In this document: positions 1 to 7,700 of the stretch, piece by piece
Numbering within the stretch: position 1 is the stretch's first letter
Layout of the letters: each line of letters opens with the position of its first letter
From: Myxococcales bacterium
GTDB taxonomy: Bacteria; Myxococcota_C; UBA6777
DNA: 11,254 nucleotides
Assembly (NCBI GenBank): GCA_027005175.1
Contig: JALTMC010000753.1
Coordinates: forward strand, 1 to 11,254
Direction of reading: 5' to 3'
Notes under the pieces: generated by a model
What the model was told of the DNA's origin: nothing
The model's database searches: none
What the model saw: only the letters and a program-made list of their open reading frames with translations
Program-made: the position numbers and the translations under genes

Positions 1-1
1 T

Positions 2-1810
2 GAGGTAGGTGGCGATAACGTGGTTGAGGGTCCATGGAAAGCGGAAGAGGGGGAAGTAAGTTCCTCCCAACCATCGGAAGAGTCTGAGGTTCCTGATGGT
101 TTTCGACGTTGGCGAAGAGCATTCTTCAATCCGATACAGGTGTGGTCAGAGGCTTCCCAGCGTATTGGAGAGACGGCAGTTCAGGCTGGGCAGAATATTG
201 AGAGTGGAAGTCGGAAGTTGCGTTCCGTTGTGCCTGCGGTGGGTGATCTTATTCCGCTGGCTCAGCAAGTCAGACAGGCTGGTGAGTCTATGCTTCGAAC
301 GCCGGGAGGCGTGGCTCAGGCGGCGGGTCATCTCGGGGGGCATTTGACGGAGCTGGGGCAAGAAGGCAAAAAGGTGATGGAGAGTGTTGCCAACCTGGAT
401 CTGCCCGGTGCTTTGAAAGGAGCGCGAGACATGGTGGGAAAAGGGGTTGGGACTTTGGTAGACTATGGCTCTGCGCTTGGAGGGATTGTGGTTGAAAAGG
501 TCGATTTCAATAAACAAATCGACCAACTTAATGACGGAGACCACTATACGATTTCGTTGGGTGGAGATCTTCAAACAGACAAAACAACAGTGCTGGGTTT
601 GCAAGGATTTGCAGATGGTCAAATCGCGATCTGGCGTCAAGGTGATGAGTATGTTGTGGCTGTGGATGGTCAACTTGCTGCGGGGATTCACCCGTCGGGT
701 GGGACTGGTCTAGGGCTCACTCTTAAAGCAGAGGTGGAGGCCAAAGTTGGGGCAGGGGTTACTGTGGAGATGACCTTTCCGGCAGCCGAGCAAGCTAAGC
801 GTGCGACGCGGTCTTTGCTTCAGATGAGTGTGATCGCTGGAGCGAGTCTTGCTTCTGGTATTGGAGGGGTTGTTACCTTTCCAATGGGAGCTATGCTTTC
901 GCCGTCTGAAGAAGATATGCAATCGATGCGTGAAAGCATCTCCGCAGTGGAAGTCAGTGGTATGTTGGCGGCTCAGCTCGGGGGGAGTGTCGGGTTGGGC
1001 ACCCAGACCATTGATTTGGTGGGTTTGTTTGGAGAGGTGGATGCTGGGGCGGAGCTGGCAGCCCGAATCGAAGTCTTTCCTGACCAACCACCCGTGGTTG
1101 CCTTGAAACAAACGACCTTTGTGGGAGGTTCGATCCACATGAAGGCTGGAATTAGTATCACGGAAGAGACCGGACATGGTCGGCAGATGGTCAATCCAGA
1201 GCAACTTGATGCTTCGATGTCATTGGGGCCTGGCGGCATCGAACTCAGCGTAGGGTTGGGTGGAGCACTTCAGGGAAAAGTGACCGTTGAGAATCGAATT
1301 CAACTGCCTTCAGAGGTGCCGACCCGCAGCCTGTTAAGTTCGCCGCTCTCGACACTACAGGGTATCGCGTCCAACATGCTAAGCGCGGTCCCTGGGCGTA
1401 TTTCCGTCTTGGTTCGTGCAGGTGGCCTGGCGATGACTCGGAAGTCGGGCTTGGAGACTTCCTTTGTCATGAATGGCTCTCTTCTCCCTTTGCTTCAAAG
1501 TGGTGCTGTTCAGCGGGCTTTAGCAGGAGAATTCATTGAGGCTATTCATCGGTTAGGAGACCATGTTCAGCTGGAGGCATCGATCCGGCCTTACTTGGTC
1601 AGCGGGCATACTCTCAATCCAAGCGTGAAGGTTGGTGGAATAGGAGTGGGCCTGCAAGGGGGACTGACGGGTGTTGATTATCAGCCGCCTTTGTGGGAGT
1701 ATTCGGGTCTTGCTTCTTCCCTTACAGAAAACCTGGAGACAAAGCTGCGCGAAGTACTTCAGTTGATCCGTGACGCTTCCACACAACTCTCCACTCATTC
1801 GGAGACATGA
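2..1810 (+). CDS. Glycine-rich hypothetical protein, probably 5'-truncated
   Basis: I do not recognise this protein. The frame is open to the left edge, so the gene probably starts outside the window. A GTG at 20 preceded by AGGTGG (7-12) is the first internal candidate start and would give 596 residues; numbering below uses it. Residues 1-30 are acidic and Ser/Glu-rich. Residues 31-160 are predicted amphipathic helices rich in Ala, Gly and Gln, which could lie along a membrane or form a coiled structure. From about 175 to 430 the chain alternates small or glycine residues with hydrophobic ones in short strands, suggesting a beta-rich region. Residues 265-292 are hydrophobic enough to be one membrane segment. 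Residues 490-515 and 565-590 look helical again. No catalytic motif or signal peptide is visible. It ends 77 bases before the next gene on the same strand, so the two could be cotranscribed. It is confidently coding, because the long frame keeps a regular protein-like composition, but its function is unknown. Confidence 0.8.
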   Translation, partial: EVGGDNVVEGPWKAEEGEVSSSQPSEESEVPDGFRRWRRAFFNPIQVWSEASQRIGETAVQAGQNIESGSRKLRSVVPAVGDLIPLAQQVRQAGESMLRTPGGVAQAAGHLGGHLTELGQEGKKVMESVANLDLPGALKGARDMVGKGVGTLVDYGSALGGIVVEKVDFNKQIDQLNDGDHYTISLGGDLQTDKTTVLGLQGFADGQIAIWRQGDEYVVAVDGQLAAGIHPSGGTGLGLTLKAEVEAKVGAGVTVEMTFPAAEQAKRATRSLLQMSVIAGASLASGIGGVVTFPMGAMLSPSEEDMQSMRESISAVEVSGMLAAQLGGSVGLGTQTIDLVGLFGEVDAGAELAARIEVFPDQPPVVALKQTTFVGGSIHMKAGISITEETGHGRQMVNPEQLDASMSLGPGGIELSVGLGGALQGKVTVENRIQLPSEVPTRSLLSSPLSTLQGIASNMLSAVPGRISVLVRAGGLAMTRKSGLETSFVMNGSLLPLLQSGAVQRALAGEFIEAIHRLGDHVQLEASIRPYLVSGHTLNPSVKVGGIGVGLQGGLTGVDYQPPLWEYSGLASSLTENLETKLREVLQLIRDASTQLSTHSET

Positions 1811-1822
1811 GATCAGTTCGTT

Positions 1823-1848
1823 GGTCATGAGACAATGGCCCCATGACC
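1823..1848 (+). terminator. Intergenic hairpin, possible weak terminator
   Basis: GGTCATG (1823-1829) and CATGACC (1842-1848) are a perfect 7-bp inverted repeat around a 12-base loop, lying 13 bases after the upstream stop codon. A pyrimidine-rich, T-rich stretch (1864-1875) follows, but 15 bases after the stem, which is too far for a classical intrinsic terminator. It could be an attenuating or RNA-stabilising hairpin between the two genes, or chance. Confidence 0.35.
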
Positions 1849-1876
1849 CGATGATAGAATACCTTTCTTTTTATTC

Positions 1877-1880
1877 GGAG
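1877..1880 (+). promoter_or_regulatory. Ribosome binding site for the 1888 gene
   Basis: GGAG lies 7 bases before the ATG at 1888, which is standard spacing. It decides the start: an earlier ATG at 1883 is in another frame and stops after two codons. The site sits inside the second copy of the 17-bp repeat. Confidence 0.65.
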
Positions 1881-1887
1881 ACATGAG

Positions 1888-2397
1888 ATGAGTCAGTTGG
1901 GAATGCGACCTCGATTTAAGTTGCATCTAGAGCATGTTGATGTCAAAACATCCTACGATAAAATCAAAGAGAATATACAGACTGAAACCTCTGATTGTAC
2001 GGGGATGTTTCGGGAATCTCATATGGAGATTCTGTTTAAGCCAGAGCTGCGAAAGTCCTGGTCTCCTCGTCTTTCTTTGGATTTTGAGCAACAAGGGGAG
2101 GGGACCTCCATTCGCGGATTAATCGCTCCACAACCAAGTGTCTGGACCTTGTTTATGGCCTGCTACTTTACCTTTGGAATGATTGCTTTTGTGGGGGTCA
2201 CGCTTGCGTATTCACAGTGGTCTCTTGGTGAGTACCCTTGGGGGCTATATATGCTCCTCGGTGCCTTTGTTGGCGATGTTTTGGTTTATATGTTGTCGCT
2301 CGTAGGGCAACGATTGGCCTTTGAACAAACCGTGTATCTGCGGACCTTGCTCCTAGAGTCCCTCGGCCTGTATCGTGAGAAAATGAAGGTACATTAA
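1888..2397 (+). CDS. Small two-helix membrane protein of unknown function
   Basis: The product is 169 residues starting at the ATG preceded by GGAG. Residues 1-84 are soluble and probably a beta-rich domain, ending in a segment (SPRLSLDFEQQGEGTSIRG, about 59-77) that resembles the strand-turn-strand end of a compact fold. Two membrane segments follow: about 85-108 (from WTLFMACYFTFGMIAF) and about 117-139. The remaining 30 residues are charged. There is no N-terminal signal peptide, so both termini are probably cytoplasmic, with a hairpin in the inner membrane. I have an impression of similar short proteins with a soluble domain followed by a Pro-x-x-x-Trp-Thr-Leu-Phe membrane hairpin in other bacteria, but cannot name a family. 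It follows the glycine-rich gene on the same strand with a 77-base gap. The coding call is good; no function can be assigned. Confidence 0.8.
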   Translation: MSQLGMRPRFKLHLEHVDVKTSYDKIKENIQTETSDCTGMFRESHMEILFKPELRKSWSPRLSLDFEQQGEGTSIRGLIAPQPSVWTLFMACYFTFGMIAFVGVTLAYSQWSLGEYPWGLYMLLGAFVGDVLVYMLSLVGQRLAFEQTVYLRTLLLESLGLYREKMKVH

Positions 2398-2438
2398 GGC
2401 CGAGTACAATGGCCAAGCAAAGGCCGAGTACAATGGCC
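2396..2438. repeat. 24-bp tandem duplication at a stop codon
   Basis: The 19-mer aaggccgagtacaatggcc occurs at 2396-2414 and 2420-2438, a period of 24 bases. The first copy begins with the last two bases of the TAA stop of the membrane-protein gene. Each copy is bounded by GGCC at both ends and can form only a short 4-bp hairpin, so terminator function is not supported. Confidence 0.85.
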
Positions 2439-2612
2439 GTTCTTCCCCTTGGTGCGTACGTTTGGATGATAGGCTGATAGAAGAGCCAAGTGAATGGTTC
2501 AGCTTTCGGTTGATGTGCTTTTTGTCACGACTCTACTCTTTTCACGATCCTACCTTTCTTTTTTCAATCCATTCTTTCTTTGTGAAATCATTGTAGGGGC
2601 GGAAGCATGTTG

Positions 2613-2806
2613 CCGTTTGTATGGTTGGGGCTTGTACCACTGGAGGTTGTATGGTTGGGGCTTGTACCACTGGAGATTGTATGGTTGGGGCTTGTACCAC
2701 TGGAGATTGTATTGTCTTGATTTTTTATCTTTGTATGCATGCACCACTGGAGATTGTATTGTCTTGATTTTTTATCTTTGTATGTATGCGTGCTATTCTC
2801 CACTGA
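2613..2806. repeat. Mosaic minisatellite: shared 16-bp core with two spacer types
   Basis: A 16-bp core, ccactggagattgtat, occurs at 2637-2652 (one mismatch), 2667-2682, 2697-2712 and 2744-2759, with a degenerate end (ccactga) at 2800-2806. Between cores lies either a 14-base spacer, ggttggggcttgta, giving three 30-bp units at 2617-2646, 2647-2676 and 2677-2706, or a different spacer of 31 bases with a T-run, giving a 47-bp unit at 2707-2753 and a diverged copy from 2754. The copies are nearly identical, so the array is probably young or homogenised. The mixed 30 and 47 periods argue against a coding role. Confidence 0.9.
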
Positions 2807-2834
2807 CAGGTCTTTCTCTCTAACGTTCACGAGT

Positions 2835-2872
2835 GAGGAGGGGTTCTTTTTTTTGTACGATGCCTCCTCCTC
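2835..2872 (+). repeat. Inverted repeat in the leader of the deacetylase gene
   Basis: GAGGAGG at 2835-2841 can pair with CCTCCTC at 2863-2869 or, in a shifted register, 2866-2872. The loop of about 21-24 bases contains a run of eight T. It lies some 55-90 bases before the likely start codon. The AGGAGG-like strand is not positioned to serve that start, so a leader hairpin is possible but unproven. Confidence 0.4.
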
Positions 2873-2926
2873 TTCGAGGTTCCGAAAAAGCTCTTGAGGG
2901 AGCAACAACAATTGGAAAAGAATACG

Positions 2927-4687
2927 ATGTTAGATGGCGCACACAATACGGACATTGGGACTGCTGGCAAGAGTCAGGAGGCGAGTTTTCTTTCTGTGGA
3001 CAATCGAATGCTTGTTACGATTGAGCTGGAAGATTATTTTCATGTGGGTGCATTTTCAGGGGTGATCCCAGAGACGCACTGGAGTCGTTTTGAGAAGAGG
3101 ATAGAGTCTAGCACTCGTTTGACTCTGGACTTGCTGGACCAGTACGATGTGAAAGCCACATTTTTTGTAATGGGTTTGGTGGCTGACCAGATACCCGAGT
3201 TGATTCGTGAGGTTGCGGATCGTGGTCATGAAATTGCAAGCCAAGGGTATTCTCATCGAACCATTAAAAACATGTCGCGTGCGGAGTTTCGCGATGATCT
3301 CATTCGTTCTCGTGAGGCTTTGGAGAGGGCCACAGGCCGGGAGATCTTGGGGCATCGTGTGCCACACTTTTTACCTCACGCCTCCTTGTGGGCATTGGAT
3401 GTGATGGCAGCCGAAGGTGTTTGTTACGACTCCAGTGTGCGGCCTGTGATGCGTCAGTATTCTGCGTCTCCCCAGCGTCGCTTTATCCATGAGCATCACT
3501 ATGGCAATCGCAAGCTGATAGAGGTTCCGATCTCTACTTCTCAGGTTGGTGGTTTGTATATGCCTTTGGCCGCAGGGAATGGGTTGCGCCAGTTTCCTCA
3601 ATCGTGGGGGCAGAACTCTGTGGCGCAGTGGATGGAACAGCACAATCAACCTTTTGTTACGTACTTTCATGTTTGGGAGTTAGATCCCAGACAGCCGCGA
3701 ATTGGGGCGGGTTCCTTTTTGACACGTGTCCGTCATTATCGCAATCTTGATAAGATGGAAGACATCTTGTCGTATTATTTCCAAAAGTACGATTGTATAG
3801 GGATTGCAGAGCATCTACAGCTCGAAGCAGAGCCTCTGTCTCCTGAGCATTACAGTATGCGGGACTCTCCGAATTCCTATATCTCCATCGATGGAATTTC
3901 AGTCGAGCTACCTGCAGTGGAAGAGAAAACCCCGGTGTCTATTGTGATCCCTTGCTACAATGAGTCAGAGTCCATTGTTTATTTGAAGAATACGTTGAAG
4001 ATGGTTCGTCGCAAGCTGGGTCCCATGTATGAACTCGCGTTTATTTTTGTGGATGATGGTAGCTCTGATGGTACAGGTGACAAGCTTGAGGAGATGTTTG
4101 GTGATTTGGCGGGGCATCAAGTGGTGCGACATGAAAAGAATCAAGGCGTCTCGGCAGCGATGATGACAGGGATTCGGGCCGCTGAGACTGAGGTTGTTTG
4201 TTCGATGGATTGCGACTGTACTTATGATCCTGTCGAGCTGGGGAATATGATTCCCAAACTTGGACCCAATACTGCGATGGTGACAGCGTCTCCGTATCAT
4301 CCGAATGGGCGAGTGGTCAATGTTCCAGAGTGGCGACTGTTTCTCTCTCGTGGAGCATCGTTTCTTTACAAGATGGTACTGCAAGAACACCTCTCGACGT
4401 ATACGAGTTGCTTCCGAGTCTATCGCCGCAGTAAAGTGGCCGATATCCCCTTAGAAGAAGGCCACTTTCTCGGTGTCGCAGAGTTACTTTGCAAGCTTGC
4501 TTTGAGTGGAGAAGAGATCAAAGAACATCCAGCTACACTAGAGTCTCGAATCTTTGGCCAGTCGAAGATGAAAACACTCAGCACTATTCGTGGTCATCTT
4601 CGTTTGCTGGCTCAATTTGCGATGGAGCGGGCTCGCCATGGCAAATCAAAACCTGTTCTCAAAGAACCAGGCGATTCTATTTTGTAG
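2927..4687 (+). CDS. Fusion of XrtA-type polysaccharide deacetylase domain and family 2 glycosyltransferase
   Basis: Two domains fill the 586 residues. Residues 28-297 match the NodB-fold deacetylases associated with exosortase A systems: LEDYFHVGAF (34-43), KATFFVMG, GHEIASQGYSH (100-110), GHRVPHF (142-148) and YFHVWELDPRQPRI (246-259). Residues 335-545 are a GT-A glycosyltransferase: VSIVIPCYNES, VDDGSSDGT (375-383), NQGVSAAMMTG, the DxD-like MDCDCTYDP (427-435) and TYTSCFRVYRR (491-501). No signal peptide or membrane helix is visible, so it is probably cytoplasmic, working in surface or exopolysaccharide synthesis. In the deacetylase part, Glu33 stands where the family has the catalytic Asp, and Gln106 replaces the first metal-binding His, so this domain may be inactive. 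Start choice: ATG 2927 has a weak GGAAAAG six bases upstream. TTG 2912 has the better spaced GAGGGAG, TTG 2894 is also open, and ATG 3008 would begin directly at the domain. The coding call is firm; the sugar substrate is unknown. Confidence 0.88.
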   Translation: MLDGAHNTDIGTAGKSQEASFLSVDNRMLVTIELEDYFHVGAFSGVIPETHWSRFEKRIESSTRLTLDLLDQYDVKATFFVMGLVADQIPELIREVADRGHEIASQGYSHRTIKNMSRAEFRDDLIRSREALERATGREILGHRVPHFLPHASLWALDVMAAEGVCYDSSVRPVMRQYSASPQRRFIHEHHYGNRKLIEVPISTSQVGGLYMPLAAGNGLRQFPQSWGQNSVAQWMEQHNQPFVTYFHVWELDPRQPRIGAGSFLTRVRHYRNLDKMEDILSYYFQKYDCIGIAEHLQLEAEPLSPEHYSMRDSPNSYISIDGISVELPAVEEKTPVSIVIPCYNESESIVYLKNTLKMVRRKLGPMYELAFIFVDDGSSDGTGDKLEEMFGDLAGHQVVRHEKNQGVSAAMMTGIRAAETEVVCSMDCDCTYDPVELGNMIPKLGPNTAMVTASPYHPNGRVVNVPEWRLFLSRGASFLYKMVLQEHLSTYTSCFRVYRRSKVADIPLEEGHFLGVAELLCKLALSGEEIKEHPATLESRIFGQSKMKTLSTIRGHLRLLAQFAMERARHGKSKPVLKEPGDSIL

Positions 4688-4707
4688 GGCTGGGACAGTG
4701 AAGAGCG

Positions 4708-4748
4708 TAGGGTTGGGATTGTGAGTATCTTAGGGTTGAGATTGTGAG
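4708..4748. repeat. 18-bp direct repeat spanning the stop codon of the giant minus-strand gene
   Basis: tagggttgggattgtgag (4708-4725) and tagggttgagattgtgag (4731-4748) differ at one base, with a period of 23. On the minus strand the second copy encodes the last residues SQSQP and overlaps the TAA stop; the first is its non-coding echo just downstream, in the 42-base gap between the convergent genes. No good bidirectional terminator is visible in that gap. Confidence 0.8.
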
Positions 4749-7700
4749 GCTCTTTTTTTGCGGAAGAGAGCGAGCAAGACAAAGAAGGTAAGCCAGAGAA
4801 TCGGGCCTGTTGGGGTGTTTGTTGCGGTACAACCACATCCAGCTGGTGGTTCGAGATCGGCAGTGCTCTGCTTTTCTTTTGTACCGTTTGTATCTTTTGT
4901 CACTGTTCCTGCATCATCTGCATTTTCTCCTTTGCTCTGTTCGGAGGAGCTTTTCTCTTGGGTCTGTTCTTGCGTTTTCTCTTGCGCTGTCTCCTGCCCC
5001 TTTTCTGACGATGATTCGCTGGCATCGGGGGGCTGCTCTGTTGGGTTCTCTGTGGGAGCGACTCCTGACACAACACATTTCCCTGCTTGGCAGCTTGTTC
5101 CAGTGGGGCATTTGAGAGTGTAGCAGAGATCGGGGACGCAGCCTTTTCCGGGTTTGCAGAGTCGGCCGTGTTTGCAACGGATATCCTTGCACTCATTTTT
5201 CTCGCAGGTGCCGTCGATGCAAGCCTCATCCTGGTTGCAGTTTACTCCATCACAAGGATCGGCTTCGCATGTTCCATCTGTGGCACAGCGTTCTTTGGCT
5301 GAACAGGCTGCACATACGGGGGTGCATGTGCCGCTACTATCACAGTACTCTTTGTCGGAACACTTTGTTGATGCACAGGGATCGACAGTACATTTGCCGT
5401 CTGTTCCGCAGCTTTCCCCCTTTTTGCAGAGGGAGGGGGTTGCGATGCAGCCAGGGGCGATACATTTGCTTTGGACACAGACAGCAACACCGGGGCACTC
5501 GCTGTCACCTTTGCAAGAGAGTTCACCTTTGCATTGGCCTTCTGAGCACTTTTCTCCGGTGGGGCATGTGATTGGGGCACAGGGGTCATCGGCACATTGA
5601 CCGTTGATACAGATCCTGTTTTGAATGCATCCACCTGCGCCACAGGGGTTGGGCTCGCATTTTCCTGTTTTGCGATGGCAGTACTCATCAGAGTTGCAGG
5701 AGATACCAGCACAAGAGTCGGCTTCGCATTGTCCATAGACACATCGCTCTGTTGGTTTACAGAACACTCCAGCGCAGCTCTTGCGGCATTTGTCTCCAAC
5801 ACAGAAGTCTGTCTTGGGGCAAGAGACTCCTGCACATTGATTGGGGACACACCGACCGTCGCGACAGAGCTGACCGGAAGCGCAAGTGTTTGATGGAGAA
5901 CACTCCACCTTTCGGCAGATCCCTTTCACGCAGATAAGGTCAGAACCACCGCAGTCGTTGTCTTTTTGACATGAGCGCTCAACACAGTTTCCTTTCACAC
6001 ATTGTTGGGTTTTTGTGTTGGGACACTTGATTCCCCTGCACGGGTCTGGGCTGCATTTGTTTTCAATACAGACTTGACCGGGCTTACAGAGGCCTGAGGC
6101 CAAGCAAAGATCTTGTTCACATTTTCCTGCGATGCACACTTTTCCTGCTTGACAAGAGACGCTGGCACAGGGGTCTTTGGTACAAGCCCCTTCCTTGCAG
6201 CTCTCACCCTTTCCACAGGTCACACCGGCACAAACCTTAATGCACTTACCTTCTTTACAGAATGTGCCTTGGCTACAAGTCTTTCCTGTACATTGGGAGG
6301 AACCACATCGACCATCTGCCAGACAGACAAAGGGAGACTTGCAATAACTTGGACCGTAAGCGAGGCAACCACCGGGGATACATTTACCTGAGCGACAGAT
6401 GTCTGTGGCTTTCTTGCAGTCGCGATCCAGGGTACAGGTTGGTGGCTCAATGCATTGACCATTGATGCATACCTGCGTCTTGGGGTTGGGACAAGTCACA
6501 CCCCGACATGGGTCCACCACGCAACTCCCTTCGATACAAACTCGACCAGAACCGCAGGTTCCTTTTTGGCACATATCGGGAACACATTTGCCTGTTGCAT
6601 TTTGGCACACCTGACCGGGCCAACAAGCTCCAGCCTTGCACTTACTTCTTTTGCAGACTCCATCCTCGCAGTACTCGTTGTTGGCACACTTTACGTTGGC
6701 GCAAGCTTTGATACACTTTCCATTGCGGCAGAATTCGCCGGTTTGACAGGTCTTGGTGCCACAAGGATCGACGATACACTTCCCATCGTTGTTACAGACT
6801 TTTCCTGTGGGACAGTTTTGGCCCGCGAGCCAGCAACCACCGGCAATACATTGACCGGAGGAGGCGCGACATATCTGGGAAGGAGGGCAGTCCGTATCAA
6901 CAAGGCAGACGGCTCGTACGGTGACCTTGAAGATATGACTTTCTTTGCCACCTTTGCCATCGGAGATATCGATTTGAAAGGTGAAGTCTTTGCCGACATC
7001 AGCTTTGGCAGGGGTCCATTCCACCACACCCGAAGAATCGACGGTTGCGCCTTTGGGACCACTCTTTAACTGATAGCGCAGAGTGTCACCATTGGGGTCC
7101 ACTGCTTTGATCGCATAAACATACTTGATCCCGTCGTAAGCTGTCGTGGGGGGAGTGCTAAATACTTGGGGCTTTTTGTTGCCGCCGGAGGCGGGCTTTA
7201 CTGTGATTGTCCAAGCCTGTGTAACAACCCCTTTTCTACCGTCACTGACTTCCACCCGAGCCACTTGTGTTCCGGCGGTGCCTTTGGCGGGTGTCCAGGT
7301 GATCTTGCCTGAAGTCCGTCCGATGGTCATCCCTTGGGGAGAGAGTAATAGCTTGTATGTCAAGGGATCCTTGTCAGGGTCTACAGCTTTTACTTCATAG
7401 ACATATGGCTTTTCTTCTTCTGCGCTCGTTACGGGCTTGGAGGTTATCTGGGGTGGATCGTTGAGGTCTTTGACTGTGATACTAAAGCTTTGCGTATCTT
7501 GTCCTCCCAAGCCATCACTGACTTCGATGGATACCCGGTGGGTACCGATGTCACTCTGTGTTGGTGTCCAGGTGAGTCGTCCTCCTGATTTATCAATCGA
7601 CATGGTTTTGGGAGACGTTGTCAGCTTGAATGTGAGGGTATCACGCTCTGGATCGACGGCTGTTGCTTGGTAGACATAAAGCTGTCCCTGTTCCGCGATG

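Larger units (their letters stand above)
1797..1889. repeat. 17-bp direct repeat linking the end of one gene to the start of the next
   Basis: The 17-mer attcggagacatgagat occurs at 1797-1813 and again at 1873-1889, 76 bases apart. Similarity continues imperfectly for about a dozen more bases (cagtt and ttgg words in both copies). The first copy supplies the TGA stop of the upstream gene (1808-1810). The second copy supplies the GGAG ribosome binding site and most of the ATG start of the downstream gene. A short segmental duplication is the simplest explanation; functional use in both copies is inference. Confidence 0.8.
2398..2926. other. Intergenic region of about 530 bp without a convincing gene
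   Basis: In order it holds a 24-bp duplication, an A/T-rich stretch with pyrimidine tracts (about 2515-2590), a mosaic minisatellite (2613-2806), a GAGGAGG/CCTCCTC inverted repeat (2835-2872) and the leader of the next gene. The promoter of the deacetylase-glycosyltransferase gene must be here if that gene is not cotranscribed with the one upstream, but I see no strong -35/-10 pair. Pairs such as TTGTCT and TATGTA at 16-base spacing inside the minisatellite are poor matches. The open frames here translate repeats and are not supported as genes. Confidence 0.7.

Noticed and set aside
146-691. A 181-codon minus-strand open frame inside the glycine-rich gene, and a similar one at 710-1204
   Set aside because: They are antisense shadows: composition is rich in His, Ser and Arg without domain features, while the plus strand has one continuous frame through both.
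2613-2806. CRISPR-like array
   Set aside because: The repeat core is 16 bp, the spacers are repeated rather than unique, and there are no cas genes. It is a minisatellite.
2494-2823. A 109-residue open frame with three LYGWGLYHWR repeats
   Set aside because: It is only a translation of the 30-bp minisatellite. The following 47-bp units are not a multiple of three, so the repeat does not preserve a reading frame, and no ribosome binding site precedes the start.
2833-3024. Small open frame overlapping the start of the deacetylase-glycosyltransferase gene
   Set aside because: It overlaps the deacetylase frame, has no protein-like features, and its start is not preceded by a well-placed ribosome binding site. 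A leader peptide cannot be excluded but is not supported.
4701-4759. Terminator for the plus-strand gene formed by AAGAGC and GCTCTT before a T-run
   Set aside because: The stem is only 6 bp with a loop of about 42 bases and the T-run lies inside the convergent coding region. The match is likely to be chance.
6455-7069. Long plus-strand open frame (204 codons) opposite the Cys/Ig region, and similar ones at 9149-9802 and 9830-10405
   Set aside because: They mirror the codon bias of the minus-strand repeats. The opposite strand has strong domain evidence throughout, and these frames show no recognisable domain.
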